From: Lysobacteraceae bacterium NML91-0213
GTDB lineage: Bacteria > Pseudomonadota > Gammaproteobacteria > Xanthomonadales > Xanthomonadaceae
DNA: 64,000 nucleotides
Assembly: GCA_002798175.1 (NCBI GenBank)
Contig: NWQL01000002.1
Location: forward strand, 62,778 to 126,777
Reading direction: 5' to 3'
Shown: piece by piece, positions 40,730-55,867 of the stretch
Layout: each line of letters begins with the position of its first letter
How positions within the stretch are numbered: the first letter of the stretch is position 1
Program-made: the position numbers and the translations under genes
The notes under the pieces: model-generated
Seen by the model: the letters and a program-made list of their open reading frames with translations, nothing else
What the model was told of the DNA's origin: nothing
Databases searched by the model: none

Positions 40730-41562
40730 CCCGAACCCGCGTGCTTGCCGCACTGGTGATGGCGCCCCTGGCAATCGCCGCGGTCCTGCTGCTGCCGACG
40801 CCCTGGATGGCCGCGCTGGCCGCGATGCTGTTCCTCGGCGCGCTGTGGGAGTGGTACCGGCTGGCCGAAGTGGAGGACACCACCGCGCGGGGCGTACTGC
40901 TGCTGGCCAACCTGCTGGTGATGGTGGCGGTGGTGTGGGCGTCGGCCAAAGACCCGGGCGGATCGCTGGTGCTGCTGAAGCTGCTGTGCGTGGCCGGCAT
41001 CGTCTGGTGGCTGATGGCGATGCTGTGGCTGCGGAAGTTCGAATTCGGGGCGGCGGGCTCCGGCAGCGCACGCATCCTCAAGCTGGCCGCGGGTACTGCC
41101 GCGATCATCCCTGCGTGGGCCGCGCTCGGCCTGATCCACGCCGGGGAGCCCGCCGGGGCGGGCTGGCTGCTGGTGGCGCTGATGATCGTGTGGGCCGCCG
41201 ACTCCGGCGCCTACTTTGCCGGCAGGAAGTTCGGCAAGCGCAAGCTGGCGCCGCGCATCAGCCCCAACAAGACGGTGGAAGGCCTGCTGGGCGGCATCGT
41301 CGCCGGCCTGGTCGTGGCGCTGGTCGGTGCACTCCTGCTCGGCACGCCCGCCACGCAGTTGTGGGGCGTGCTGCTGGTGGCGGTGATCGCGGTGCTGTTC
41401 TCGGTGGTCGGCGACCTGTTCGAGAGCCTGCTCAAGCGCCAGGTGGGGATGAAGGATTCCGGCAGCCTGATCCCCGGGCACGGGGGCCTGCTCGACCGCG
41501 TCGACGGTGTCATCGCCGCCCTGCCGGTGTTCGCCATCGGCCGGATCTGGCTGGGGTTCTGA
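40726..41562 (+). CDS. cdsA: Phosphatidate cytidylyltransferase
   Basis: 278 aa, integral membrane enzyme with about 7-8 helices; makes CDP-diacylglycerol for phospholipid synthesis. The C-terminal signature [20 protein letters not shown] followed by GLLDR matches the CdsA pattern exactly, and [13 protein letters not shown] is also diagnostic. The start overlaps the uppS stop by 4 nt, so translation is coupled. dxr follows after 37 nt. Confidence 0.96.
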   Translation: MTRTRVLAALVMAPLAIAAVLLLPTPWMAALAAMLFLGALWEWYRLAEVEDTTARGVLLLANLLVMVAVVWASAKDPGGSLVLLKLLCVAGIVWWLMAMLWLRKFEFGAAGSGSARILKLAAGTAAIIPAWAALGLIHAGEPAGAGWLLVALMIVWAADSGAYFAGRKFGKRKLAPRISPNKTVEGLLGGIVAGLVVALVGALLLGTPATQLWGVLLVAVIAVLFSVVGDLFESLLKRQVGMKDSGSLIPGHGGLLDRVDGVIAALPVFAIGRIWLGF

Positions 41563-41599
41563 GCATGCGCCGCGCCCTGTCCGCTGGAACGGCCCCGCG

Positions 41600-42778
41600 A
41601 TGAAACCGCAACGCGTCGCGGTGCTTGGCGCGACCGGCTCCATCGGCGGATCCGCGCTCGACGTCATCGCCCGCCACCCGCAGCGCCTGTCGGCCAGCGT
41701 GCTGGCGGCCGGCCGCAACGTCGATGCGCTGGTCGCACTCTGCGTACAGCACCGCCCGGCGCATGCGGTGATCGCCGACTCGGCCGCGTATGCCGCACTA
41801 CGCGATGGCCTGCGCTCTGCCGGCCTTTCCACCCGGGCGCATGCCGGCGACGAAGCCCTGTGCGCGCTGGTCGCGGGCGATGCCTGCGACAGCGTGGTGG
41901 CGGCGATCGTCGGCGCCGCCGGGCTCGATTCGACGCTCGCCGCTGCACGCGCCGGCAAGCGCCTCCTGCTGGCCAACAAGGAGTCGCTGGTGATGGCCGG
42001 CGACCTGGTGATGGCGGCCGCCCGCGAGGCCGGTGCCTGCATCCTGCCGGTCGACAGCGAACACAACGCGCTGTTCCAGTGCCTGCCGGATGGCCGCCTC
42101 GGTGCGGCGGTCGAGCGGCTGGTGCTGACCGCCTCGGGCGGCCCGTTCCGTGGCCGCGACCGCGCCGCGCTGGCAGCGATCACCCCGGCACAGGCGGTCG
42201 CCCACCCGAAGTGGTCGATGGGCCCGAAGATCTCGGTGGATTCGGCGACGCTGATGAACAAGGGACTCGAGGTGATCGAGGCCCACCACCTGTTCGGGCT
42301 TGGCAACGACCGCATCGGTGTCGTGGTGCATCCGCAGAGCCTGGTGCATGCGCTGGTGGAGTACACCGACGGCTCCACGCTGGCGCAGCTTGGCCTGCCC
42401 GACATGCGCACCGCGCTGGCGGTCGGCTTCGCCTGGCCGGAACGCATTGCGTCCGGAGTGCCGCCGCTGGACCTGATCGCCCATGGGCGGCTGGATTTCG
42501 AGGCGCCGGACATGGACACCTTCGCCTGCCTCCGCCTGGCGCGCGAGGCGCTCGACGCCGGCGGCTCCGCTCCGGCGGTGCTCAACGCCGCCAACGAGGT
42601 CGCGGTTTCAGCCTTCCTTCAGGGCCGGATCGCTTTCCTCTCCATTCCCGCCATCGTCGAGTCCGCGCTCGCGGCGCTGCCCCCGGTCGAGATCGCCTCG
42701 CTGGAGGCCGCTCGCGAGGCGGACGCGCAGGCGCGCCACCACGCCACCCGGTCCCTCTCCCGCCATGCCCGTGCATGA
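41600..42778 (+). CDS. dxr: 1-deoxy-D-xylulose 5-phosphate reductoisomerase
   Basis: 392 aa. Dxr makes 2-C-methylerythritol 4-phosphate with NADPH in the non-mevalonate isoprenoid pathway; it is the fosmidomycin target. [16 protein letters not shown] binds [30 protein letters not shown] and [20 protein letters not shown] supply metal and substrate residues; EAHHLFGL follows. The length is typical. The ATG at 41600 has no strong ribosome site, and the gene follows cdsA closely in the same transcript. Confidence 0.96.
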   Translation: MKPQRVAVLGATGSIGGSALDVIARHPQRLSASVLAAGRNVDALVALCVQHRPAHAVIADSAAYAALRDGLRSAGLSTRAHAGDEALCALVAGDACDSVVAAIVGAAGLDSTLAAARAGKRLLLANKESLVMAGDLVMAAAREAGACILPVDSEHNALFQCLPDGRLGAAVERLVLTASGGPFRGRDRAALAAITPAQAVAHPKWSMGPKISVDSATLMNKGLEVIEAHHLFGLGNDRIGVVVHPQSLVHALVEYTDGSTLAQLGLPDMRTALAVGFAWPERIASGVPPLDLIAHGRLDFEAPDMDTFACLRLAREALDAGGSAPAVLNAANEVAVSAFLQGRIAFLSIPAIVESALAALPPVEIASLEAAREADAQARHHATRSLSRHARA

Positions 42779-42813
42779 GCCGACCATGAGCCCCACCCCA
42801 TGAGCCCGCTTCA

Positions 42814-44175
42814 ATGAGCGACTTCCTCGGTTCGGTCTGGTGGCTCGTCGTGAGCCTTGGCCTGCTGGTCACGTTCCACGAGTTCGGCCACTACTGGGTG
42901 GCGCGCCGCAACGGGGTCAGGGTGCTGCGGTTCTCGGTCGGTTTCGGACGGCCACTGTGGATGCGCCGGGGCCGCGATGGCACCGAATACGCGATCGCCG
43001 CGATCCCGCTCGGCGGGTATGTGAAGATGCTCGACGAGCGCGAGGCACCGGTTGCCGCCGACGAGCTCTCGCAGGCATTCAACCGCAAGTCGGTCGGCCA
43101 GCGCATGGCGATCGTCGCGGCCGGCCCCGCCGCCAACCTGCTGCTGTGCGTGGCGCTGCTGTGGGCGATGTTCGTGGTCGGCCGGCCGGACTATGCCCCG
43201 GTGGTCGGCCATGTGCAGGGCGTGGCCGCCGAGGCCGGGCTGGCGCGTGGCGACCGCATCGAGGCGGTCGGCGAGCGCGCCACCCCCACCTGGAATGAGG
43301 TGCAGATGGCGCTGCTGCCCGCGGCGCTGGACCGCGCCGATGTCCGCCTGTCGGTGGTGGACGCCAATGGCAATGCCGGCGAGCGCACGCTGCCGCTGTC
43401 GAAGCTGGATCCCGCACTCGACGACCGCGCGCTGCTGCCGGCCATCGGGATGCTGCCGCGGCACCTGCTCGCACCTCCGGTGATCGGCCGGGTCCATCCG
43501 GACTCGCCCGCCTGGGGCGTGCTGGCCGAGGACGACCGCGTCACCGCGATCGACGGCAGCCCGGTCGCCACCTTCGACCAGATCGGCCCGCTGGTGCAGG
43601 CACTGGGCGAACGCGGCGGTGCGGCGATGATCGAGGTGGAGCGCGACGGCGAGCGGCTGGCGCTGGAAGTCGAGCCACGCCGGCTCCACGACGAGGCACG
43701 CGGTGATTTCTGGGCGCTGGGGATCGAATCCGCGCGGGCCGAGGTGCCGGCAAAGGACGCGCTGCAGCGCTACGGGCCACTCCAGGCGGTGCCCGCGGCG
43801 CTGCGCGAAACCGCGCACCTGACGGGGCAGCTGGTCGGCATGATCGGGCGTGCGTTCACCGGCCGCATCGCTGTCGAGAACACCGTGGCCGGCCCGATCA
43901 CCATCGCCCGGGCCACCAATGCGTATGCGCAGCAGGGGGTTGCCTGGTACCTCACCATCCTCGCGCTGCTGTCGCTGAGCCTGGCGGTCATCAACCTGCT
44001 GCCGATCCCGCTGCTGGATGGCGGACACGTGTTGTATTACCTTATCGAGTTGGTCAAAGGCAGCCCGGTCAGCGAACGCGCGATGGCCGCCGGCCAAACG
44101 GTCGGCCTGGTGCTGCTGGCCGGCCTGATGGGACTGGCGTTCTACAACGACATCCTGCAACTGGTGCAACGCTGA
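42814..44175 (+). CDS. rseP: Site-2 protease RseP
   Basis: 453 aa, inner-membrane zinc metalloprotease that cuts anti-sigma factors such as RseA after DegS, releasing the envelope-stress sigma factor. The zinc motif is HEFGH at residues 22-26 in the first helix; the third ligand is in NLLPIPLLDGGHVLYY near the C-terminus. Two periplasmic PDZ domains (about 115-310) lie between. The start was chosen so that the first helix carries HExxH with the usual N-terminal length. bamA follows after 55 nt. Confidence 0.96.
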   Translation: MSDFLGSVWWLVVSLGLLVTFHEFGHYWVARRNGVRVLRFSVGFGRPLWMRRGRDGTEYAIAAIPLGGYVKMLDEREAPVAADELSQAFNRKSVGQRMAIVAAGPAANLLLCVALLWAMFVVGRPDYAPVVGHVQGVAAEAGLARGDRIEAVGERATPTWNEVQMALLPAALDRADVRLSVVDANGNAGERTLPLSKLDPALDDRALLPAIGMLPRHLLAPPVIGRVHPDSPAWGVLAEDDRVTAIDGSPVATFDQIGPLVQALGERGGAAMIEVERDGERLALEVEPRRLHDEARGDFWALGIESARAEVPAKDALQRYGPLQAVPAALRETAHLTGQLVGMIGRAFTGRIAVENTVAGPITIARATNAYAQQGVAWYLTILALLSLSLAVINLLPIPLLDGGHVLYYLIELVKGSPVSERAMAAGQTVGLVLLAGLMGLAFYNDILQLVQR

Positions 44176-44230
44176 CCGCACGAAACCCGCCCCGCGGCCA
44201 CCGCGGGCGCCTCCCCAACGGACGTTCTAG

Positions 44231-46762
44231 ATGACGCGAATTCCCAGCCGCCGCCTGCTTGCACTTGCCCTGTCCGCGGCCCTCACCGCACCCGCCTGGG
44301 CCCAGACCACCCCGCAGGCGCCTTCCGCACAACCGGCGGCCAGCGGCGCGTTCACCGTCTCGGACATCCGCATCGACGGCCTGCAGCGCATCGGCGCGGG
44401 CACGGTGTTCACGTACCTGCCGATCGAGCGCGGTGACACCATCGACCAGGTGCGCGTCGGCGAGGCGGTGCGCGCGCTGTACCGCACCGGCTTCTTCGAG
44501 GACGTGCAGGTCGGCCGCCAGGGCGACATCCTGGTGGTGACGGTCACCGAGCGCCCGGCGATCAACCGCCTCACGCTGACCGGCAACAAGGACATCAAGA
44601 CCGAGGACCTGCAGCGCGGCCTGGCCGACATCGGCCTGTCGGAGGGCGACACCTTCGACCGCCTCGCGCTCGACCGCGTGACCCAGGAACTGACCCGCCA
44701 GTACAACAACCGCGGCAAGTACAACGTCACCATCACCCCGACCGTGTCGCAGCTCGACCGCAACCGCGTCGACGTGACCATCGCGGTGGACGAAGGCAAG
44801 GCGGCGAAGATCCGCCACATCAACCTGGTCGGCAACGAGACCTACGACCAGGAGACGATCACCGACAGCTGGGAGTCGTCCGAGAGCAACTGGCTGAGCT
44901 GGTACCGCCGCGACGACCAGTACTCGCGCGAGAAGCTCTCCGGCGACCTGGAGAAGCTCAACAACTTCTACCTCGACCGCGGCTACGTCGATTTCTCCAT
45001 CGACAGCACCCAGGTCGCGATCAGCCCCGACCGTCGCGACATGTACCTCACCGCCGGCCTGACCGAGGGCGAGGTCTACACGATCTCCGGCGTCGAGGTC
45101 ACCGGCGACACGATCCTGCCCAAGGAGCAGATCGAGGAGCGCGTGTTCGTGCGCGAGGGGCAGACCTTCTCGCGTGCCCTGCTGGAGCTGAGCTCCGACG
45201 CGATCGTGGCCACGCTGTCGAATATCGGCTACGCGTTCGCGCAGGTGAACCCGATCCCGGACGTCAACCGCGACGACCGCACCGTGGCCATCAACATGCA
45301 GGTGGTCCCGGGCCCGCGCGTCAACGTGCGCCGCGTGGTGTTCAAGGGAAACACCCGCACCTCCGACGAGGTGCTGCGCCGCGAGATGCGCCAGTTCGAG
45401 GGCAGCTGGTATTCGCAGGCGGCGGTCGACCGTTCCAAGGTGCGCCTGCAGCGGCTGGGCTTCTTCGAGTCCGGCAGCGTCAACGTCGAGACCCAGCCGG
45501 TGCCGGGCAGCGACGACCAGGTCGACGTGGTGTTCAGCGTCAAGGAAACCGCATCGGGCAGCTTCGTGTTCGGCCTCGGCTACTCGCAGCTGGCCGGCGT
45601 CACCACGTCGGTGCAGCTGTCGCAGAACAACTTCCTCGGCAGCGGCAACCGCGTCTCGATCGAGGCCAGCCGCAACGTCTACCTGCAGCGCTACGCGTTC
45701 TCCTACCTCAATCCGTACTTCACCGACGACGGCATGTCGCTGGGCTACAACCTGTGGTGGCGCGAGTTCGACAACTCCGAGTTCAACACCGCGCAGTACT
45801 CCTCGACCAATGCGGCGGCGCAGATGTTCTTCGGCGTGCCGATCACCGAGAACGACAGCATCTCGCTGATGTTCGGCATCGACCGCAACGAGATCTATGC
45901 CTGGCGTGGTGGCACGCCGGACTCCATCGTCGACTACATCGACGCCTTCGGTTCGCGCACCTTCAATTCCTGGCGCACCGAACTCGGCTGGGCGCGCGAC
46001 AGCCGCAACGACTTCCTGCAGCCCACCCGCGGCACCTACCAGCGCGTCGGCATCGAAGTCACCCTGCCCGGCTCGACGGCGGAGTTCTACAAGCTCAACT
46101 ACGAGTTCTCCAAGTACTGGCCGATCAGCCGCGCGCTGGTGCTCAATACCCGCGCCGAGATCGGCTATGGCGACAGCTACGGTGACGACGTCACCCGCGA
46201 TGTCTGCTTCAACCCCCCGGTGCTGGTCGACCACGACAACGACCCGGCCACGCCACCCATCGTGCAGCCGGGTGCGGATCCGTCCGATCCCTGCGACCCG
46301 TCGTCGCCGGACTACCTGCGCACCATCACCGCCAGCGGCCTGCCGTTCTTCGAGAACTTCTACGCCGGTGGTACCCGTTCGGTGCGCGGCTTCCGCGACA
46401 ACACCCTCGGCCCGCGCGAGAGCGCGGAGGGGAGCACCTACCTGCAGCCCATCGGTGGTGCGCTCAAGACGGTGGGTTCGCTGGAAATGTACTTCCCCAC
46501 CCTGCTCGATTCGCCGGCCGCGCGCATCTCCGCGTTCGTCGATTTCGGCAACGTGTTCCGCGACGTCGATGCGTTCGACGCCAAGGACCTGCGCATCTCC
46601 GCCGGCGTGGCGCTGATGTGGCGCGCGCCGGTGGGCCCGATCTCGATCAGCTACGCGATCCCGCTGGAATCGCAGAAGGACGTGTACGGCGGCTCGGGCG
46701 AACTGCTGCGCCGTGGCGACGAGACCGAGCGCCTGCAGTTCACCTTCGGCGGCGCGTTCTGA
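44231..46762 (+). CDS. bamA: Outer membrane protein assembly factor BamA
   Basis: 843 aa. BamA is the core of the BAM complex that folds beta-barrel proteins into the outer membrane. A signal peptide (residues 1-24, cleaved after APAWA) is followed by five POTRA domains (about 30-425; e.g. SDIRIDGLQRIGAGTVFTYL) and a 16-strand barrel. The barrel's loop 6 has the conserved RSVRGFRDNTLGP motif, and the C-terminal RLQFTFGGAF ends in Phe. An Asp/Pro-rich surface loop at about 658-695 holds two Cys (659 and 688). lpxD follows after 17 nt; skp, usually found here, is missing. Confidence 0.97.
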   Translation: MTRIPSRRLLALALSAALTAPAWAQTTPQAPSAQPAASGAFTVSDIRIDGLQRIGAGTVFTYLPIERGDTIDQVRVGEAVRALYRTGFFEDVQVGRQGDILVVTVTERPAINRLTLTGNKDIKTEDLQRGLADIGLSEGDTFDRLALDRVTQELTRQYNNRGKYNVTITPTVSQLDRNRVDVTIAVDEGKAAKIRHINLVGNETYDQETITDSWESSESNWLSWYRRDDQYSREKLSGDLEKLNNFYLDRGYVDFSIDSTQVAISPDRRDMYLTAGLTEGEVYTISGVEVTGDTILPKEQIEERVFVREGQTFSRALLELSSDAIVATLSNIGYAFAQVNPIPDVNRDDRTVAINMQVVPGPRVNVRRVVFKGNTRTSDEVLRREMRQFEGSWYSQAAVDRSKVRLQRLGFFESGSVNVETQPVPGSDDQVDVVFSVKETASGSFVFGLGYSQLAGVTTSVQLSQNNFLGSGNRVSIEASRNVYLQRYAFSYLNPYFTDDGMSLGYNLWWREFDNSEFNTAQYSSTNAAAQMFFGVPITENDSISLMFGIDRNEIYAWRGGTPDSIVDYIDAFGSRTFNSWRTELGWARDSRNDFLQPTRGTYQRVGIEVTLPGSTAEFYKLNYEFSKYWPISRALVLNTRAEIGYGDSYGDDVTRDVCFNPPVLVDHDNDPATPPIVQPGADPSDPCDPSSPDYLRTITASGLPFFENFYAGGTRSVRGFRDNTLGPRESAEGSTYLQPIGGALKTVGSLEMYFPTLLDSPAARISAFVDFGNVFRDVDAFDAKDLRISAGVALMWRAPVGPISISYAIPLESQKDVYGGSGELLRRGDETERLQFTFGGAF

Positions 46763-46779
46763 CGCGCCGGACCCCGGGA

Positions 46780-47802
46780 ATGGAGATGCAGGGTCATACC
46801 GCCGCCGATCTCGCGCGGCGTTTCGGGCTGGAGCTGCGCGGCGACGGCGCCACGATGGTCACTGGCGTCGCCCCACTGGGGCGCGCAACCGCTACCGAGC
46901 TCAGCTTCCTGTCCAATCCGCGCCTGCGTGACCAGCTCGCCGCCACCGGCGCGGGCATCGTGGTGCTGCGTGCCGGCGATGCCGACGGCCACGTCGGCAC
47001 CGTGCTGGTCGCCCGCGACCCGTACGTGGCCTACGCGAAGATCGCCGCGCTGTTCGAACCGAAGCGGCCGCGCATGCCGGGCATCCACCCCAGCGCAGTG
47101 GTGGACGCCAGCGCCAAGGTGGATCCCGATGCCGAGATCGGCCCGCTGGTCAGCATCGGTGCACGCAGCAGCATCGGTGCCGGCTGCGTGGTCGGCCCGG
47201 GCAGCGTGATCGGCGAGGATTGCCATCTCGACATCGACTGCGTGCTGGTGGCGAGGGTCACGCTGGACCGGCGCGTGCGGCTGGGCAAGCGCGTGCAGAT
47301 CCAGCCGGGCGCGGTGCTCGGCGCCGAAGGCTTCGGCATGGCGATGGAGGACGGCCGCTGGATCAAAGTGCCGCAGCTGGGCGGCGTGGTCTGCGGTGAC
47401 GACGTCGAGATCGGCGCCAATACCACCGTCGATCGCGGCGCGCTGGACGACACCGTGCTGGAAGAAGGCGTGCGCCTGGACAACCTGATCCAGATCGCCC
47501 ACAACGTCCACGTCGGCGCGCATACCGCGATGGCGGGCTGCGTCGGCATTGCCGGCAGCACGCGCATCGGCCGTTACTGCCTGATCGCGGGGGCCGCGGG
47601 CATTGCCGGGCACCTGGAGATCTGCGACCGGGTGCTGGTGCACGCGATGTCGATGGTGTCGAGCTCGATCACCGAGCCCGGCGAATACTCGTCGGGGATG
47701 CCGGCCATGGCGACGCGCGACTGGCGCCGCAACGCCGCGCGTTTCCGCCAACTCGATGCGCTCGCGCGCCGCGTCGGCGCGTTGGAGAAGGGAAAGGAAT
47801 GA
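46780..47802 (+). CDS. lpxD: UDP-3-O-(3-hydroxyacyl)glucosamine N-acyltransferase
   Basis: 340 aa from the ATG at 46780 (or 338 from 46786). LpxD adds the second acyl chain in lipid A synthesis. An N-terminal uridine-binding domain (LSFLSNPRLRDQL) is followed by a left-handed beta helix of hexapeptide repeats and a C-terminal helix. The catalytic His lies in LIQIAHNVHVGAHTAMAG; GANTTVDRGALDDTVL is typical. Its stop overlaps the fabZ start (ATGA), so it is in a tight lipid A operon. Confidence 0.97.
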   Translation: MEMQGHTAADLARRFGLELRGDGATMVTGVAPLGRATATELSFLSNPRLRDQLAATGAGIVVLRAGDADGHVGTVLVARDPYVAYAKIAALFEPKRPRMPGIHPSAVVDASAKVDPDAEIGPLVSIGARSSIGAGCVVGPGSVIGEDCHLDIDCVLVARVTLDRRVRLGKRVQIQPGAVLGAEGFGMAMEDGRWIKVPQLGGVVCGDDVEIGANTTVDRGALDDTVLEEGVRLDNLIQIAHNVHVGAHTAMAGCVGIAGSTRIGRYCLIAGAAGIAGHLEICDRVLVHAMSMVSSSITEPGEYSSGMPAMATRDWRRNAARFRQLDALARRVGALEKGKE

Positions 47803-48254
47803 GCGAAGAATTCAAGCTGCCGATCGAGCACGACGGCGTACTCAAGCTGCTGCCGCACCGGTACCCGTTCCTGCTGATCGACCGTGTGGTCGAGTACGAG
47901 CGCGGCAGGCGCGTGCTCTGCCACAAGTCGGTGAGCGGCAATGAGCAGTTCTTCCAGGGCCACTTCCCCGGGCGTCCGGTGATGCCGGGCGTGCTGGTGA
48001 TCGAGGCCCTGGCCCAGGCCGGCGGCGTGCTCAGCCATCTCGATCTCGACGCCACCCAGCGTGGCGGGCTGTCGTACCTGGTGAAGGTGGACAAGGCGAA
48101 GTTCTCGCGGATGGTGATGCCGGGTGACCGCCTCGAACTGGAAGTGCACCTGAAGCGCGCGATCCGCAACATGACCCTGTACTGCGGCACCGCGCGCGTG
48201 GATGGCAAGGAAGTCGCCTGCGCCGAGATCCTCTGCGCCGAGGCGCGCAACTGA
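47799..48254 (+). CDS. fabZ: 3-hydroxyacyl-ACP dehydratase FabZ
   Basis: 151 aa, hot-dog fold. FabZ dehydrates 3-hydroxyacyl-ACP; its substrate pool is shared with LpxA and LpxD, which may explain its place here. [13 protein letters not shown] and the active-site helix [20 protein letters not shown] carry the catalytic His and Glu. It overlaps lpxD by 4 nt, and lpxA starts 1 nt after its stop. Confidence 0.98.
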   Translation: MSEEFKLPIEHDGVLKLLPHRYPFLLIDRVVEYERGRRVLCHKSVSGNEQFFQGHFPGRPVMPGVLVIEALAQAGGVLSHLDLDATQRGGLSYLVKVDKAKFSRMVMPGDRLELEVHLKRAIRNMTLYCGTARVDGKEVACAEILCAEARN

Positions 48255-48255
48255 C

Positions 48256-49044
48256 ATGGCCACCGGCGCGACGATCCACCCGAGCGCGGTCGTGGATCCC
48301 GCCGCGCGGCTGGGCGACGGCGTGGAGATCGGCGCCTTCACCCTGGTCGGGCCCGATGTGGAGATCGGCGACGGCACCCGCATCGGCCCACACTGCAGCA
48401 TCCATGGGCCGACCCGGATCGGCCGCGACAACCGCATCCATGGCCATGCGGCCATCGGCGGGGAGCCGCAGGACAAGAAGTTCCACGGCGAACGCGTCGA
48501 GCTGGTGATCGGCGATCGCAACACGATCCGCGAGTTCACCACGATCAACCGCGGCACCGGCGATGGCGGCGGCCTGACCCGCATCGGCGACGACAACTGG
48601 CTTCTCGCCTACACCCATGTCGCCCACGACTGCATCGTCGGCAACCACTGCGTGTTCTCCAACAACGCCACGCTGGCCGGGCATGTCGAGGTCGGCGACC
48701 ACGTGATCCTCAGCGGCTTCGTCGGCGTGCACCAGTTCTGCCGCATCGGCATGCATGCCTTCATCGGCATGGGCGCGTTCGTCAACGGCGACGTGCCGCC
48801 GTTCGTGATGGTGGCGCAGGACGGCTACGGCCGGCCGCGCGGCATCAACAGCGAGGGGCTCAAGCGCCGCGGTTTCGATACCGCACGCACCGCTGCGATC
48901 AAGCGCGCCTACCGCGCGCTGTACATGGGCGGTGGTTCGCTGGACGACGCGCGCGCGAAGCTTGCCGACCTCGCCGCGGAAAGCGAGGACGTCCGGGCCT
49001 TCCTGGACTTCGTCGAGGCCGCGCAACGCCCGTTGCTAAGATGA
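48256..49044 (+). CDS. lpxA: UDP-N-acetylglucosamine acyltransferase
   Basis: 262 aa, homotrimeric left-handed beta helix; first step of lipid A synthesis. The N-terminus [19 protein letters not shown], the catalytic His in [12 protein letters not shown], and [12 protein letters not shown] are LpxA-typical, and the C-terminal helical part ([12 protein letters not shown]) ends the protein. It begins 1 nt after fabZ. The GTG start of lpxB is 28 nt downstream. Confidence 0.97.
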   Translation: MATGATIHPSAVVDPAARLGDGVEIGAFTLVGPDVEIGDGTRIGPHCSIHGPTRIGRDNRIHGHAAIGGEPQDKKFHGERVELVIGDRNTIREFTTINRGTGDGGGLTRIGDDNWLLAYTHVAHDCIVGNHCVFSNNATLAGHVEVGDHVILSGFVGVHQFCRIGMHAFIGMGAFVNGDVPPFVMVAQDGYGRPRGINSEGLKRRGFDTARTAAIKRAYRALYMGGGSLDDARAKLADLAAESEDVRAFLDFVEAAQRPLLR

Positions 49045-49072
49045 GCGGCCCGGTCCGGAACCCCGCGCGCCC

Positions 49073-50299
49073 GTGAACAGCACGACCACGACCGCCGCCC
49101 CTCCGGCCACCGCAGCGATCCAGCCCCCGCTTCCGGCCACGCTGCCGGCGACCCCGCGTTTCGCGCTGGTGGCGGGCGAGACCTCCGGCGACCTGCTCGG
49201 CGCCGGCCTCGTGGACGCGCTGCGCGCACGCTTTCCGCAGGCCAGCTTCGCCGGCGTCGGTGGCGATGCGATGCGTCGCGCCGGCGTCGATACCTGGCAC
49301 GACGCGTCCGAGCTGGCGGTGATGGGCCTGAGTGAAGTGCTCGCCCACCTGCCGCGGCTGCTGCGGCTGCGCGCCGGCCTGCAGAAGCGCGTGCTCGGCT
49401 GGCAGCCCGACGTGTTCATCGGCATCGATGCGCCGGACTTCAACCTCGGCCTCGAGCGCCGCCTCAAGCAGCATGGCCTGCGCACGGTGCATTACGTCAG
49501 CCCGTCGATCTGGGCGTGGCGCCGGGGTCGCGCGGAAAAGCTTGGCCGCAGCGCGGACCGGGTGCTGTGCCTGTTCCCGATGGAGCCGCCCATCTACGCG
49601 GAGTACGGCGTGGATGCGCGCTTCGTCGGCCACCCGATGGCCGACGAAATGCCGCTGGAGCCGGATCGCCGCGCGGCGCGCCAGCGACTTGGCCTGCAGA
49701 AGCAGGGGCCGGTGCTGGCGGTGCTGCCGGGGTCGCGACAGGGAGAGATCTCACGGCTGGGCCAGGTGTTCCTGGATGCCGCCGCGCTCGTGGCCAATGC
49801 CACCCCCGGCCTGCAGGTGGTGGTGCCGGCGGCGAACGCGGGATGCAGGCGCATGCTCGATGCGATCGCCGCCGCGTCCCCGCTCCGCGCCGACGCGCTG
49901 CGGATCATCGACGGCCAGGCGCGCGACGCGATGGTGGCCGCGGACGTGGTGCTGCTGGCCTCGGGCACCGCGACGCTGGAAGGCCTGCTGGCCAAGCGGC
50001 CGATGGTCGTCGGCTACCGGGTGTCGCGCCCCACCGCGGCGATCGTGCGTGCGCTCGGCCTGCTCAAGGTCGATACCTACTCGCTGCCCAACGTGCTGGC
50101 CGGAAAGCCGGTGATCCCCGAACTGATCCAGGAGGACTGCACCGCGGAGCGCCTGTCGGCGGCGGTGCTGGGGTTCCTGCAGGACCCCGCCGCTGCCGCC
50201 GCGCTGCAGCCGCGTTTCACCGAAATCCACCGCAGCCTGCGCCGTGATGCCTCGGCACGCGCGGCGGACGTCATCGAGACGCTTATCGACCGCCGCTGA
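49073..50299 (+). CDS. lpxB: Lipid-A-disaccharide synthase
   Basis: 408 aa from a GTG start; GT19 family glycosyltransferase that joins UDP-diacylglucosamine and lipid X at the membrane. The conserved N-terminus [18 protein letters not shown] is preceded by an extra Ala/Pro/Thr-rich stretch of about 28 residues. [29 protein letters not shown], and [19 protein letters not shown] are diagnostic. An ATG at 49041 that overlaps lpxA is out of frame, so the GTG is the best start. It ends the lipid A genes; rnhB follows after 155 nt. Confidence 0.95.
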   Translation: MNSTTTTAAPPATAAIQPPLPATLPATPRFALVAGETSGDLLGAGLVDALRARFPQASFAGVGGDAMRRAGVDTWHDASELAVMGLSEVLAHLPRLLRLRAGLQKRVLGWQPDVFIGIDAPDFNLGLERRLKQHGLRTVHYVSPSIWAWRRGRAEKLGRSADRVLCLFPMEPPIYAEYGVDARFVGHPMADEMPLEPDRRAARQRLGLQKQGPVLAVLPGSRQGEISRLGQVFLDAAALVANATPGLQVVVPAANAGCRRMLDAIAAASPLRADALRIIDGQARDAMVAADVVLLASGTATLEGLLAKRPMVVGYRVSRPTAAIVRALGLLKVDTYSLPNVLAGKPVIPELIQEDCTAERLSAAVLGFLQDPAAAAALQPRFTEIHRSLRRDASARAADVIETLIDRR

Positions 50300-50454
50300 G
50301 CCACGGGGGGCAGGGCCGGCTGACCCGGTCGGTTCGCCATCCTTGTCGCGCCGGACCGTGGCCGATACCCTGCCCGCGTGCAGCAATCCCGGTTCCCGAT
50401 TCCCGTCACGTCCCCCGCGCCCATCGTCCGCGGCTGCATCCAGGCCTGCCGCGC

Positions 50455-51108
50455 ATGAATGCGCCCGGCGACTGGGTCGTTGGCGTGGACGAAGCCGGTC
50501 GCGGGCCGCTGGCGGGTCCGGTGGTGGTCGCGGCGGTGGTGTTCGATCCCGCGCGGCCTCGCATCAACGGGCTCAACGATTCCAAGCAGCTCAATGCGGA
50601 TCGGCGCGAGGCGCTGTATGCGCGCATCGTCGAGCGTGCACTGGCCTGGAGCATCGTCTCGGTCGACGTCGACGAGATCGACCGCATCAACATCTTCCAC
50701 GCCACCATGCAGGGCATGCGCCGGGCGCTGGAGAACGCCATCTCCGGCCTGGAGCGCGAGCGCTGCGTGGCGCGCATCGACGGCAACCACCTGCCCAAGG
50801 CACTGCCCTGCCGCGCGGAGGCCTGGATCGACGGCGATGCCCGCGACCGCGCGATCATGGCCGCGTCGATCCTCGCCAAGGTGGCGCGCGACCGCGCGAT
50901 GGTGGCCCTGCACGCCGACCACCCGGTGTACGGCTTCGATCGCCACAAGGGCTATTCCACGCCCGAACATCTCGCCGCGCTGCGCGCCCATGGGCCGTGC
51001 GCGATCCACCGCCGCAGCTTCGCCCCGGTGCGGCTGGCCATGCCGGCCGAGCCCGCCGCGCCGACCTGCGCCGACCTGTTCGCCGCCGCGCAACCGTTGC
51101 CGGCCTGA
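50455..51108 (+). CDS. rnhB: Ribonuclease HII
   Basis: 217 aa. RNase HII cuts RNA in DNA hybrids and single ribonucleotides. [20 protein letters not shown] supplies the first Asp and Glu with the G-R-G substrate loop; LNDSKQL and [10 protein letters not shown] follow, and [13 protein letters not shown] gives the last acidic residues; [15 protein letters not shown] is conserved. The length is normal. It precedes dnaE by 116 nt, which holds a dnaE promoter. Confidence 0.97.
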   Translation: MNAPGDWVVGVDEAGRGPLAGPVVVAAVVFDPARPRINGLNDSKQLNADRREALYARIVERALAWSIVSVDVDEIDRINIFHATMQGMRRALENAISGLERERCVARIDGNHLPKALPCRAEAWIDGDARDRAIMAASILAKVARDRAMVALHADHPVYGFDRHKGYSTPEHLAALRAHGPCAIHRRSFAPVRLAMPAEPAAPTCADLFAAAQPLPA

Positions 51109-51170
51109 ACGCCATCCCCTTCCGCTGACGCGTGGCCCCGGGCCGGCGCGCCGGCCCTTCCTGTCAAGAC

Positions 51171-51199
51171 TTGTCCGGCCCCGGCGCGGCACCTACGCT
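51171..51199 (+). promoter_or_regulatory. Putative dnaE promoter
   Basis: TTGTCC (51171-51176) and TACGCT (51194-51199) are 17 nt apart in the gap between rnhB and dnaE. Transcription would begin about 20 nt before the dnaE start codon. Confidence 0.5.
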
Positions 51200-51224
51200 G
51201 GCGGGTCGACGCAACCACCGTCCG

Positions 51225-54749
<3,525 letters not shown>

Positions 54750-54831
54750 GCCGGTCTGTCCCTACCCCGCGGTACGGGACAGATCGCGCCTACACGCTAG
54801 ACTGTCCCACTTTTCCGGCCGAGTCCCGCCG

Positions 54832-55791
<960 letters not shown>

Positions 55792-55819
55792 GCAGGAGCC
55801 CCGCGGACGTCTGCATGAC

Positions 55820-55857
55820 GGCGCCGGGATCCAGCGCATCGGCGCGCGCCCGGCGCC
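55820..55857. terminator. Hairpin in the accA-OYE convergent gap
   Basis: GGCGCCGGG (55820-55828) pairs perfectly with CCCGGCGCC (55849-55857) around a 20-nt loop. There is no T run, so it is at best a weak, possibly two-way, terminator. Confidence 0.4.
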
Positions 55858-55867
55858 CTGACGGCAT

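Noticed and set aside
49041..49072. ATG overlapping the lpxA stop as an lpxB start
   Set aside because: It is out of frame with lpxB by one base; the GTG at 49073 is in frame.
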